Below, in pieces: positions 40,551 through 46,929 of a DNA stretch of 64,000 nucleotides; the first letter of the stretch is position 1, and each line of letters starts with the position of its first letter. Under the pieces are notes generated by a model. That model saw nothing but the letters and a program-made list of their open reading frames with translations, did not search any database and had not been told where the DNA came from. The stretch is taken from contig JAGCNW010000014.1 in NCBI GenBank assembly GCA_017645785.1, positions 124,001-188,000 on the forward strand, written 5' to 3'. Position numbers and translations under genes: made by a program. Origin of the DNA: Treponema sp. (lineage in GTDB: Bacteria; Spirochaetota; Spirochaetia; Treponematales; Treponemataceae).

Positions 40551-41072
40551 ATGACAGTGGAGCTGAGAAAAATCACGCAAGAAAACAAGGCGGACTTTGT
40601 CGCGCTTTGCAATTCCGTTGACAGAAAATATTTGTCCGACCGACTTCCGCATCCCTACACGGATAAAGACGCGGACTGGTGGATCGACATGCTTTCAAAA
40701 AACGACGGAAAGGAAGGCGTGTGGCGCGCGGTTTACGCCGACGGAAAATTAGTCGGCCAAGTTTCCGTTGAAAAAGACCAAAAGTATCGGGGCGACGCCG
40801 AGATCGGTTATTTTTTGGCGAGCGATTTTTGGTCCAAGGGAATCATGACCCAAGCCGCCCGCCTTATTTGCGAGCTTGCCTTTGAACAGCTTGACATAAT
40901 CCGAATCACAGGCCTCTACTGTGAGCCGAACGCCGCCTCCGGCCGCGTGCTGGAAAAAATCGGCTTTAAGCGCGAAGGAAAAAAGTTGAACGGCTTTGTA
41001 AAGGACGGCGTTGTTTACAACCTTTGCGTTATGGGATTGTTGAAGGGGGACTTTTTGCGCTATAATTCCTAA
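40551..41072 (+). CDS. GNAT family N-acetyltransferase (RimJ/RimL-like)
   Basis: The 173-residue protein has the GNAT fold: AEIGYFLASDFWSKGIMTQAARL (here shortened) for acetyl-CoA binding and the RITGLYCEPNAASGRVLEKIGFKREG block typical of the RimJ/RimL group, given here only to name the family. It probably acetylates an amino group of a protein or small molecule. The start at 40551 has GGAGG 5 bases upstream; the TTG four codons earlier would leave no room. The gene is followed by the MBOAT pair after 29 bases, but a hairpin (CCTAAGGCG with CGCCTATTAGG) separates them. Confidence 0.88.
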   Translation: MTVELRKITQENKADFVALCNSVDRKYLSDRLPHPYTDKDADWWIDMLSKNDGKEGVWRAVYADGKLVGQVSVEKDQKYRGDAEIGYFLASDFWSKGIMTQAARLICELAFEQLDIIRITGLYCEPNAASGRVLEKIGFKREGKKLNGFVKDGVVYNLCVMGLLKGDFLRYNS

Positions 41073-41101
41073 GGCGTTTTTTCGCGCCTATTAGGAGCCT
41101 T

Positions 41102-42541
41102 ATGTCTTTCATTTCCCTGACTTTCGCGCTTTTCTTTTTTGTTTTCGTTTGCCTTTACCATTTGGCGGCGCGCCTTTTTAAGGACGCCCCGCTCGCGCAG
41201 AGAATTTTTTTGTTGGCGGCGAGCCTTGTCTTCTACGCTTGGGCGGACCTGCGCTTCGTTCCCTTTTTGGCTTACACGGTCGCGGTCTCATATTTTGGCG
41301 GAATGTCATTTTGTATAGAAGGGGGGCATAGGCGCCTTCGCCTTTTCGCGCTTTCCGCCGCGTGCCTCGCGCCGCTCTTGTTCTTCAAGTACGCGCCGCG
41401 CGAACTTCATCCCGACATAATCTTCCCCCTGGGGCTTTCCTTCTTCACCTTCCAAAGCCTAAGCTACATCGCCGACTGCTTTAAAAAGAAAGTCGAGCCG
41501 GAGCGCTCGCTTTTGAACGTCGCGCTTTTTGTAAGCTTTTTTCCCGTCGTCTCCAGCGGCCCGATTCAACGCGCGGGGAATTTGATTCCGCAATTCAAGG
41601 AAACCCACCGCTTTGACTACGACAGCGCGACGGACGGACTAAAGCTTTTCGCATGGGGAATGTTCAAGAAGCTTTGCGTGGCCGACAGAATCGCGGCCTA
41701 CGTCAACTACGTTTACGGAAGCGCCGACAGCCAATACGGAAGCGCGCTGCTTTTGGCGACCGTCCTTTACTCCTTCCAAATATACTGCGACTTTTCGGGC
41801 TACAGCGACATGGCGATTGGAGTCGCAAGGTATTGCGGCTTTGACGTCGGGAAAAATTTCGACCATCCCTACTTGGCGCAAAGCGTGGGCGACTTTTGGC
41901 GCCGCTGGCACATCTCGCTTTCGTCGTGGCTGCGCGACTATGTTTACATTCCGCTTGGAGGAAGCCGCGTCGCGCTTCCAAGAATTTACTTCAACTTGCT
42001 CGCGACATTTTTGGTCTCAGGAATTTGGCACGGCGCCGGCTGGACATTTGTCGTTTGGGGAGCGGTGCACGGCCTTTACCAGTGCGCGGGCAGGGCGGCC
42101 AAGCCCCTTTTGGAGAAGGCGAAAATTCCCGCCGCAGTAAAGATTCTCGTCACCTTTTGCTTGGTGACCTTCGCGTGGATTTTCTTCAGGGCGGAAAGCC
42201 TTGGGCAGGCGGCGCTTGTGGTAAGGAAAATCGCGGAAGTCCCAAAATGCGCTGCCGACTTTTTTGCGATGAAGGGGGAGGTTGGCGCGACCGAAGCCTT
42301 GCGCGCAGTATTTTGTTTTAGTGACGAAGCTTGCGGCGGCTTTAAGGGAATGCTTTGCATTTTGGCTTTTGCAATTATTTTTTGCGCGGCAAGCCTTTGC
42401 GTAAAAAAAACGGACGGCTTGGAGTTTGTCCGCTCAAAGCCGCTTGTCTTTAGATGGATTTTGTACGCGGCGCTATGCTCAGTGCTTTTGCCCGCGCTTG
42501 TATCCAATTCCAACACTGAATTTTTATATTTTGCGTTTTAA
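41102..42541 (+). CDS. membrane-bound O-acyltransferase (MBOAT, AlgI-like)
   Basis: The 479-residue protein has about ten membrane helices and the MBOAT signature: WRRWHISLSSWLRDYVYIPLGGSR (shown here as family mark) and the catalytic His in SGIWHGAGWTF. It moves acetyl groups across the membrane onto a polysaccharide or other extracytoplasmic acceptor. The next gene, 9 bases downstream, encodes a membrane-anchored SGNH-like protein, the usual partner for the final transfer (AlgJ/AlgX, DltD or PatB). A TAGGAG site precedes the start. No polymer synthesis genes are adjacent, so the acceptor is unknown. Confidence 0.92.
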   Translation: MSFISLTFALFFFVFVCLYHLAARLFKDAPLAQRIFLLAASLVFYAWADLRFVPFLAYTVAVSYFGGMSFCIEGGHRRLRLFALSAACLAPLLFFKYAPRELHPDIIFPLGLSFFTFQSLSYIADCFKKKVEPERSLLNVALFVSFFPVVSSGPIQRAGNLIPQFKETHRFDYDSATDGLKLFAWGMFKKLCVADRIAAYVNYVYGSADSQYGSALLLATVLYSFQIYCDFSGYSDMAIGVARYCGFDVGKNFDHPYLAQSVGDFWRRWHISLSSWLRDYVYIPLGGSRVALPRIYFNLLATFLVSGIWHGAGWTFVVWGAVHGLYQCAGRAAKPLLEKAKIPAAVKILVTFCLVTFAWIFFRAESLGQAALVVRKIAEVPKCAADFFAMKGEVGATEALRAVFCFSDEACGGFKGMLCILAFAIIFCAASLCVKKTDGLEFVRSKPLVFRWILYAALCSVLLPALVSNSNTEFLYFAF

Positions 42542-42550
42542 GGTAGCGTT

Positions 42551-43471
42551 ATGAAAAAATTTATTTTTAAGATGATGATTTTGGTCATGTTGGTTTTTCT
42601 TTTACCTGTTGCCATCTTTCTGTTAATATGTCCGCAATACACGCATGAGTATAACGCTTCTTTTTTGGATAAAATGAAAAGGCTTGAAAGCCTTCAAAGC
42701 CCAAAAATAATTCTTGTCAGCAATTCAAACTTGGCGTTTGGGATTCAGTCTGACATTATTGAAAAGAAAGTTGGAATGCCGGTCGTCAATTTGGGCTTGC
42801 ACGGCGGCTTGGGAAACGCCTTCCACGAGCGTATGCCCTTGTTCAACTTGAACAAAGGCGACATCGTTGCAATCGCTCATTTGGATTATCATGACGACGA
42901 CAAAATTCTTGACCCTGAGCTTGCGCTTCTTACGCTTGAAAATTATTTTAAGTATTGGAAAATTTTCCGTCCAAAGGATTATCCTGACATTCTTGGAGTT
43001 TTTCTAAAGTACGCCTATAAGTGCGCTCTCCGTTTTTTTGCAAGAGCGGACAAAGAGCCTTCTTCTCCGACTTGTTACGCCCGCAGCGCCTTTAACGAAT
43101 ATGGCGACAATGTTTTTCCCCGCGACATTGAAGCCGGAGAAAGCGAACCGTCCTTGCGGCACCCAAAAGTTGACGCGAAGAGCCTTAGGCGCATAAACAA
43201 GTTTTACGATTATTGCAAGTCGCGCGGCGCCGATTTGGTCATCGCGGGCGCTCCGATTCTTAGTGGCTTAGCCGGCTTTGATGAACAGGAATATGTTGAT
43301 TTTCAAAAAGATATAGAGCGCTTTGCGGCTTGCCCTGTGATTTCGGATTTTAGAAATTATGTCTTTGACAAAAAATATTTTTACGCCGGCGCCTTGCACT
43401 TGACGAATGTCGGGGCTGTGTTGCGGTCGGAACAGCTGGCCAAAGATTTGAACGCCTATTTAGGAAGATAA
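42551..43471 (+). CDS. membrane-anchored SGNH-like partner of the MBOAT acyltransferase
   Basis: The 306-residue protein has one N-terminal membrane helix (residues 8-28). An extracytoplasmic domain follows with LVSNSNLAFGI at the position of the catalytic GDS motif, and ALHLTNVGA near the C-terminus, where SGNH hydrolases carry the Asp-x-x-His pair. Here an Ala stands at the Asp position, while the first Ser and the His remain. DltD- and AlgX-like partners of MBOAT proteins have this layout. It starts 9 bases after the MBOAT gene, and a terminator follows its stop. The exact chemistry is inferred. Confidence 0.75.
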   Translation: MKKFIFKMMILVMLVFLLPVAIFLLICPQYTHEYNASFLDKMKRLESLQSPKIILVSNSNLAFGIQSDIIEKKVGMPVVNLGLHGGLGNAFHERMPLFNLNKGDIVAIAHLDYHDDDKILDPELALLTLENYFKYWKIFRPKDYPDILGVFLKYAYKCALRFFARADKEPSSPTCYARSAFNEYGDNVFPRDIEAGESEPSLRHPKVDAKSLRRINKFYDYCKSRGADLVIAGAPILSGLAGFDEQEYVDFQKDIERFAACPVISDFRNYVFDKKYFYAGALHLTNVGAVLRSEQLAKDLNAYLGR

Positions 43472-43477
43472 AAAAGC

Positions 43478-43508
43478 GCGGCTGCCCTGTTGGACAGCCG
43501 CTTGTATT
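43478..43508 (+). terminator. terminator after the MBOAT operon
   Basis: GCGGCTG and CAGCCGC pair around a 10-base loop, followed by TTGTATTT. The U-tract is weak. Confidence 0.55.
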
Positions 43509-43541
43509 TAAACGGAGCCGGCTTTGCCAAGACGCTCCGAC

Positions 43542-43567
43542 AAAAAAGGCCTGCCTTTCGGCAGACC
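43542..43567 (-). terminator. terminator of tRNA-Cys
   Basis: GGTCTGCC, GAAA loop and GGCAGGCC (one mismatch), then six T on the minus strand, 3 bases after the tRNA 3' end. Confidence 0.75.
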
Positions 43568-43570
43568 TAA

Positions 43571-43642
43571 AGGAGTCTAGCGGAATCGAACCGCTGCATA
43601 GAGGTTTTGCAGACCTGTCCCTTACCACTTGGGTAAGACTCC
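43571..43642 (-). tRNA. tRNA-Cys (anticodon GCA)
   Basis: The 72-base cloverleaf has acceptor stem GGAGTCT with AGACTCC, a T73 discriminator (needed for Cys), anticodon loop CTGCAAA and T arm GGTTCGATT. CCA is not encoded. A promoter and a terminator flank it closely. Confidence 0.92.
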
Positions 43643-43655
43643 ATAATGTTTTTCT

Positions 43656-43684
43656 AATATATCAGTTTGCGCGCGCCTTGTCAA
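43656..43684 (-). promoter_or_regulatory. promoter of tRNA-Cys
   Basis: Consensus TTGACA, 17 bases, TATATT on the minus strand. The -35 box touches the long palindrome at 43682-43718. Confidence 0.65.
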
Positions 43685-43718
43685 GTGGGTGAAACGGCTT
43701 TTGCCGTTCACCCACTTG
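43682..43718. repeat. long intergenic palindrome
   Basis: CAAGTGGGTGAAACGGC pairs with GCCGTTCACCCACTTG with one bulged A around a TTTT loop. It sits between tRNA-Cys and the next gene. Neither side has a strong T run, so it is not a clear terminator. The rest of this gap holds nothing recognisable. Confidence 0.6.
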
Positions 43719-43777
43719 TTGCGTAAGTGGAAATTATTGACGTTTGCGCCTTCGGCGCATGGGCATCAAGCGCTTGT

Positions 43778-44263
43778 TTAGTTTGCGCGGTTTTTGTCAA
43801 TAACGTCAATAATTTGTTTGGTTTCTTCCGCGCCAGAAGTTTGGATTGTGATTTTCTTTCCGTCAACAAGGACGATTTCCAAGTATTGGCCTTCTTTTAC
43901 TTCCTTGATTTTGCTCCATTCGATGTAGGAGCCGCCTGCGATGAGGGCGTTTTTGTAAATGCCTGTGTTGTAGGAATTGGCGTCGTCCTTGCAAACGATA
44001 AAGACGGCCAGGGCGCAAATCGCGCAAACCAAAATGAAAAAGTAGGCGCCGTAGTCAACCAAAAATGCAAAGGCCAAAACGCAGGGAATGGCAAAAAGCG
44101 TCGTCATTGTCTTGGACTTGGCGGGCTTTGTCAGCTCGTAAAGAAGTTCGCCGGCCTTTTCCAAAACCTTGGCGCGGCGCGCTTTTTGCGTAAAAAGCAT
44201 GATTGAATAAAAGACGGCCGTCGCCGCAAGGCAGGCCAACTGAATGATTGTTTTTGTTTCCAT
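43778..44263 (-). CDS. small membrane protein with soluble C-terminal domain, unknown function
   Basis: The 161-residue protein has one membrane helix at residues 6-25, a second pair at about 55-93, and a soluble C-terminal third. That part (YIEWSKIKEVKEGQYLEIVLVDGKKITI) has the alternating pattern of a PH-like or bacterial-PH beta barrel often found in YdjO/DUF-type membrane proteins. No family is named with confidence. The start at 44263 follows GGAGAA; the ORF can begin four codons earlier. A structured repeat lies just upstream and separates it from the NUDIX gene. Confidence 0.65.
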   Translation of the reverse strand: METKTIIQLACLAATAVFYSIMLFTQKARRAKVLEKAGELLYELTKPAKSKTMTTLFAIPCVLAFAFLVDYGAYFFILVCAICALAVFIVCKDDANSYNTGIYKNALIAGGSYIEWSKIKEVKEGQYLEIVLVDGKKITIQTSGAEETKQIIDVIDKNRAN

Positions 44264-44281
44264 AATTTTCTCCATCTATAT

Positions 44282-44413
44282 GTCATTGTATGGCGGCAAG
44301 CCGCCATTTTGCTTTAAGAAGTTTATTCAACTGCCCGCTCACGCGGGCTGGCAATCGGGCATGACCCGACAATCCTTTGACTAAAAGATTGCCCGATCAA
44401 GTCGGGCAATGAC
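44282..44413 (+). repeat. structured intergenic repeat, copy B (divergent)
   Basis: This copy shares CCATTTTGCT, GTTTATTCAACTGC and TGGCAATC with copies A and C. Its inner hairpin is GCCCGC-TCAC-GCGGGC instead of GCGCTC-TTGC-GAGCGC, so both stem arms changed together. It ends with ATTGCCCGA-TCAAG-TCGGGCAAT. The last residues and the stop codon of the NUDIX gene lie inside it. Confidence 0.7.
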
Positions 44414-44951
44414 GGTATCCCAGCCAGGCGGCGAGCGCTTTTTTTGCCGAGTCAAAGGCCAAGGGCAAATTGTCTATGTCCTCTTGGCTTGAAACTTTGT
44501 AAAATCCCACGCCGCTCACTTCCTTTTGGTCGGCCTTTAATTTTTGCAAAAGTCCCGCGGCTTCCTCTTGCGAAATTTTCGCTTCAAAGAACAAGTCGCA
44601 AGTTTTGTAAACAAAGTTTTTGTAAGGGTAGGTGTTCGGAAAGCTTGCCACGTATTTTATTTCTTGGACAGGCATTCCGATTTCTTCCATGCATTCCCTG
44701 CGCGCGGCGTCTTCGGCCGGCTCGTCGGGGTTGCAAAAACCGCCGGGCAAGGCCAAAAAGCCTTTGCGCGGCTCTTTTGCGCGCGTTTCGAACAAAACGT
44801 CTCCGGCTGGCGAGCAAATGATTAGGCCGACGGCGGCGGCGACGTTGCAGTAAAGGTCAAAGCCGCAGTCAGGGCAAGTCCATTTTTTATTTTGAACGAA
44901 CTGGATTTTTTTTGAGCCGCATTCCGGGCAAAGCGCAAAGTCGTTAGTCAT
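44397..44951 (-). CDS. NUDIX hydrolase with N-terminal zinc ribbon
   Basis: The 184-residue protein has an N-terminal zinc ribbon (CPECG and CPDCG) and a NUDIX domain with the box GGFCNPDEPAEDAARRECMEEIG, given here as the family mark only in part: G-x5-E-x7-REx2EExG is complete. It may act on NADH or a related nucleotide, as in the NudC layout of zinc ribbon plus NUDIX. The ATG at 44951 overlaps the last 8 bases of the upstream gene, so the two are coupled. Its last residues (RHCPT) and its stop come from the repeat copy B. Confidence 0.85.
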   Translation of the reverse strand: MTNDFALCPECGSKKIQFVQNKKWTCPDCGFDLYCNVAAAVGLIICSPAGDVLFETRAKEPRKGFLALPGGFCNPDEPAEDAARRECMEEIGMPVQEIKYVASFPNTYPYKNFVYKTCDLFFEAKISQEEAAGLLQKLKADQKEVSGVGFYKVSSQEDIDNLPLAFDSAKKALAAWLGYRHCPT

Positions 44952-45339
44952 CGCCTTCTTCCGAATCGGCGTTTGTCCGAACGCGCACGTATCGGCCAAG
45001 CAATTTTAATTCCTCGTCCAATTTGCTGGAGTCTCCGTCCACTAAAATTTTGTCGATGCAAGAGCTTACCTTTGTTATTTGCAATTGCAGCGCCTGTTCG
45101 AATTTTCCGGCGCGGACTGAAACGCTCGGCTCGATTTTTTTCGCGTCGGAAAAATATTGGTGAATCAACTTTTCCTGTTCTGGAAATTTTTCCTCCAAGT
45201 TCTTGGCCTTTTGGTCAAGCGCGCCAAAGGCGTTGATTATGTTGAGCATTGACTCTTGCGCAGCCTTAAGGCTTTCGGGCGACGTTCTTTTTGAGGACTT
45301 GAACTTGTTCAGCAAAAGCTTAAAAACTGATTCGGCCAT
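44944..45339 (-). CDS. helical protein of unknown function
   Basis: The 131-residue protein is almost wholly helical and charged, with heptad-like Leu spacing (LLLNKFKSSK, NIINAFGALDQKAKNLEEKF, LDEELKLLGRYV), and an acidic tail (SEEGDD). It has no signal peptide and no recognised family. The start at 45339 (MAESVF) is chosen because GGA lies 6 bases upstream; earlier in-frame ATGs at 45345 and 45357 are possible, but the longest form would be encoded by the repeat copy C. It overlaps the NUDIX start by 8 bases. Confidence 0.65.
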   Translation of the reverse strand: MAESVFKLLLNKFKSSKRTSPESLKAAQESMLNIINAFGALDQKAKNLEEKFPEQEKLIHQYFSDAKKIEPSVSVRAGKFEQALQLQITKVSSCIDKILVDGDSSKLDEELKLLGRYVRVRTNADSEEGDD

Positions 45340-45351
45340 ATTCATTCCATT

Positions 45352-45380
45352 TGTCATGTTCGGGCTTGACCCGGACATCT
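45352..45380. repeat. hairpin module matching 7878-7904
   Basis: GTCATGTTCGGGCTTGACCCGGACATCTT: TTCGGG pairs with CCCGGA around CTTGA. The corresponding stem at 7.88 kb has C/G where this one has G/C on both arms, which keeps the pairing. Confidence 0.55.
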
Positions 45381-45386
45381 TTAAAA

Positions 45387-45478
45387 GATTGCCCGGTATG
45401 TCGCTGCGCTCCATTTTGCTAGTTGAACTTTATTCAACTGCGCTCTTGCGAGCGCGGGCAATCAAGTCGGGCAATGAC
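45387..45478 (+). repeat. structured intergenic repeat, copy C
   Basis: This copy is about 90 percent identical to copy A over 92 bases. Terminal repeats are ATTGCCCG and CGGGCAAT, where copy A has ATTGCCGCG and CGCGGCAAT. It lies between ychF and the 131-residue helical gene. Confidence 0.8.
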
Positions 45479-45490
45479 ATGTTGTTCCGC

Positions 45491-46621
45491 CTACACGTTG
45501 AACTTGAAGAACAAAACGTCGCCGTCCTTTACGATGTAGTCTTTGCCTTCTTGGCGGTACTTTCCGGCTTCCTTGATTTTCGCTTCCGTTCCGTATTGGC
45601 GGAGGTCGTCGATTGTGTAGGCCTCGGCCTTGATGAAGCCTTTTTCAAAGTCGGTGTGGATTACGCCGGCCGCCTTGGGAGCGGTGTCGCCGGCGTGAAT
45701 CGTCCAGGCGCGGCACTCGTCGGGGCCGCCGGTAAAGAAGGTGGCCAAGCCCATAAGCTTGTAGGTTTGGCGCGCCAAAACGTTGAGGCCCGATTCCTTG
45801 AGACCCACCGCGTCCATGAATTCCTTGCGGTCGGCTTCTTCCTTTATGTCGCTAAGCTCGGCTTCAAACTTTCCGCAAATGACGACGACTTGACTTCCTT
45901 CGTCGGCCGCGATTTTCTTTACGACTTCGACGTACTTGTTTGTTCCGGCGGCGATTGAGTCTTCGTCAACGTTGCAAACGTAAAGCGTGGGCTTTAGCGT
46001 CAAAAGGTGCATGTCGTAGAGGGCCAGCTTTTCGTCGTCAGTAAGGTCGGCCACGCGGGCCGGAGTTCCGTTTTGCAAGAGGGGCTTGATTTTTGCCACG
46101 CCGCTAGTCCAGGGCGCGAGTTTTTTTTCTTCCTCTTTTCCGAGCGCGCGGATAGACTTGGTGACTTTTTCTTGGCGCTTGGCGATTGTGTCCAAGTCGG
46201 CCAAGGCAAGTTCCATGTTGATCGTGAGAATGTCGCTTTCGGGATCGACGGCCGCTTCAACCTTGGCGTCGTCGCGGACGTGCATGATGTCGGGATCGTC
46301 AAAGCAGCGGACTACGTGCGCGATTACGCTTGTCTCGCGGATGTTGGCCAGGAACTGGTTTCCAAGTCCTTCGCCCTGGCTGGCCCCTTTTATGAGGCCG
46401 GCGATGTCAACGAATTTTACGGTGGCCGGAGTTTTCTTTTTGGGCTGGAAAACGCTCGCGATAAAGTCCAAGCGCTCGTCGGGCAAGTCTACGATTCCGA
46501 TGTTGGGGTCGATTGTGCAAAAGGGAAAGTTTTCCGCCGCGGCGGGAGCGGCAGTCAGCGCCGAAAAAATAGTGGACTTTCCAACGTTCGGAAGTCCAAC
46601 GATACCACATTCCAAAGACAT
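45491..46621 (-). CDS. ychF: redox-regulated ATPase YchF (Obg-like)
   Basis: The 376-residue protein has a P-loop LPNVGKST, the switch DIAGLIKGAS, and NVDE at the base-recognition position, which makes the family ATP-specific. A helical insertion and a C-terminal TGS domain (AWTIHAGDTAPKAAGVIH, then the ending YIVKDGDVLFFKF) follow. YchF/OLA1 binds ribosomes and affects stress responses. An AAGGAA site precedes the start. It stands alone between a repeat and the copper genes. Family length is about 363, so this is normal. Confidence 0.95.
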   Translation of the reverse strand: MSLECGIVGLPNVGKSTIFSALTAAPAAAENFPFCTIDPNIGIVDLPDERLDFIASVFQPKKKTPATVKFVDIAGLIKGASQGEGLGNQFLANIRETSVIAHVVRCFDDPDIMHVRDDAKVEAAVDPESDILTINMELALADLDTIAKRQEKVTKSIRALGKEEEKKLAPWTSGVAKIKPLLQNGTPARVADLTDDEKLALYDMHLLTLKPTLYVCNVDEDSIAAGTNKYVEVVKKIAADEGSQVVVICGKFEAELSDIKEEADRKEFMDAVGLKESGLNVLARQTYKLMGLATFFTGGPDECRAWTIHAGDTAPKAAGVIHTDFEKGFIKAEAYTIDDLRQYGTEAKIKEAGKYRQEGKDYIVKDGDVLFFKFNV

Positions 46622-46713
46622 AGCAGTTCCTTATAAAAAAATGATGGATTATTATAGATGAAAAGTGGGCTTTGCGCAAGGGTGAGGGGATTGCGCCATC
46701 CGCTCCATTGCCA

Positions 46714-46929
46714 TTAGTTTACCGCAACGAACTCGTAGCCGGCTTCTTCGACGGCTTTTTTTACGGCCGCTTGGTTCAGGCTTGCGCCTGCTTTGAGGGT
46801 GACGACGGCGTTTTTTGCCTTGTGGCTTGCGGCGGCGCTTTGGACAAAGTCGAGCGCTTCGAGAGCTTTTTTAACGTGCATTTCGCAGTGCTCGCACATC
46901 ATTCCGTTGATTGAAATTGTTTTTTCCAT
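46714..46929 (-). CDS. copZ: possible internal translation product: CopZ-like copper chaperone
   Basis: The last 71 residues of the copper ATPase form a complete heavy-metal-associated domain with GMMCEHC (metal site). A perfect AAGGAG, 6 bases and an ATG start exactly at its first residue, inside the ATPase gene and in its frame. This looks like a former separate copZ gene whose upstream copA lost its stop codon. Free chaperone could still be made from this internal start. Expression of the short form is inferred, not shown. Confidence 0.55.
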   Translation of the reverse strand: MEKTISINGMMCEHCEMHVKKALEALDFVQSAAASHKAKNAVVTLKAGASLNQAAVKKAVEEAGYEFVAVN

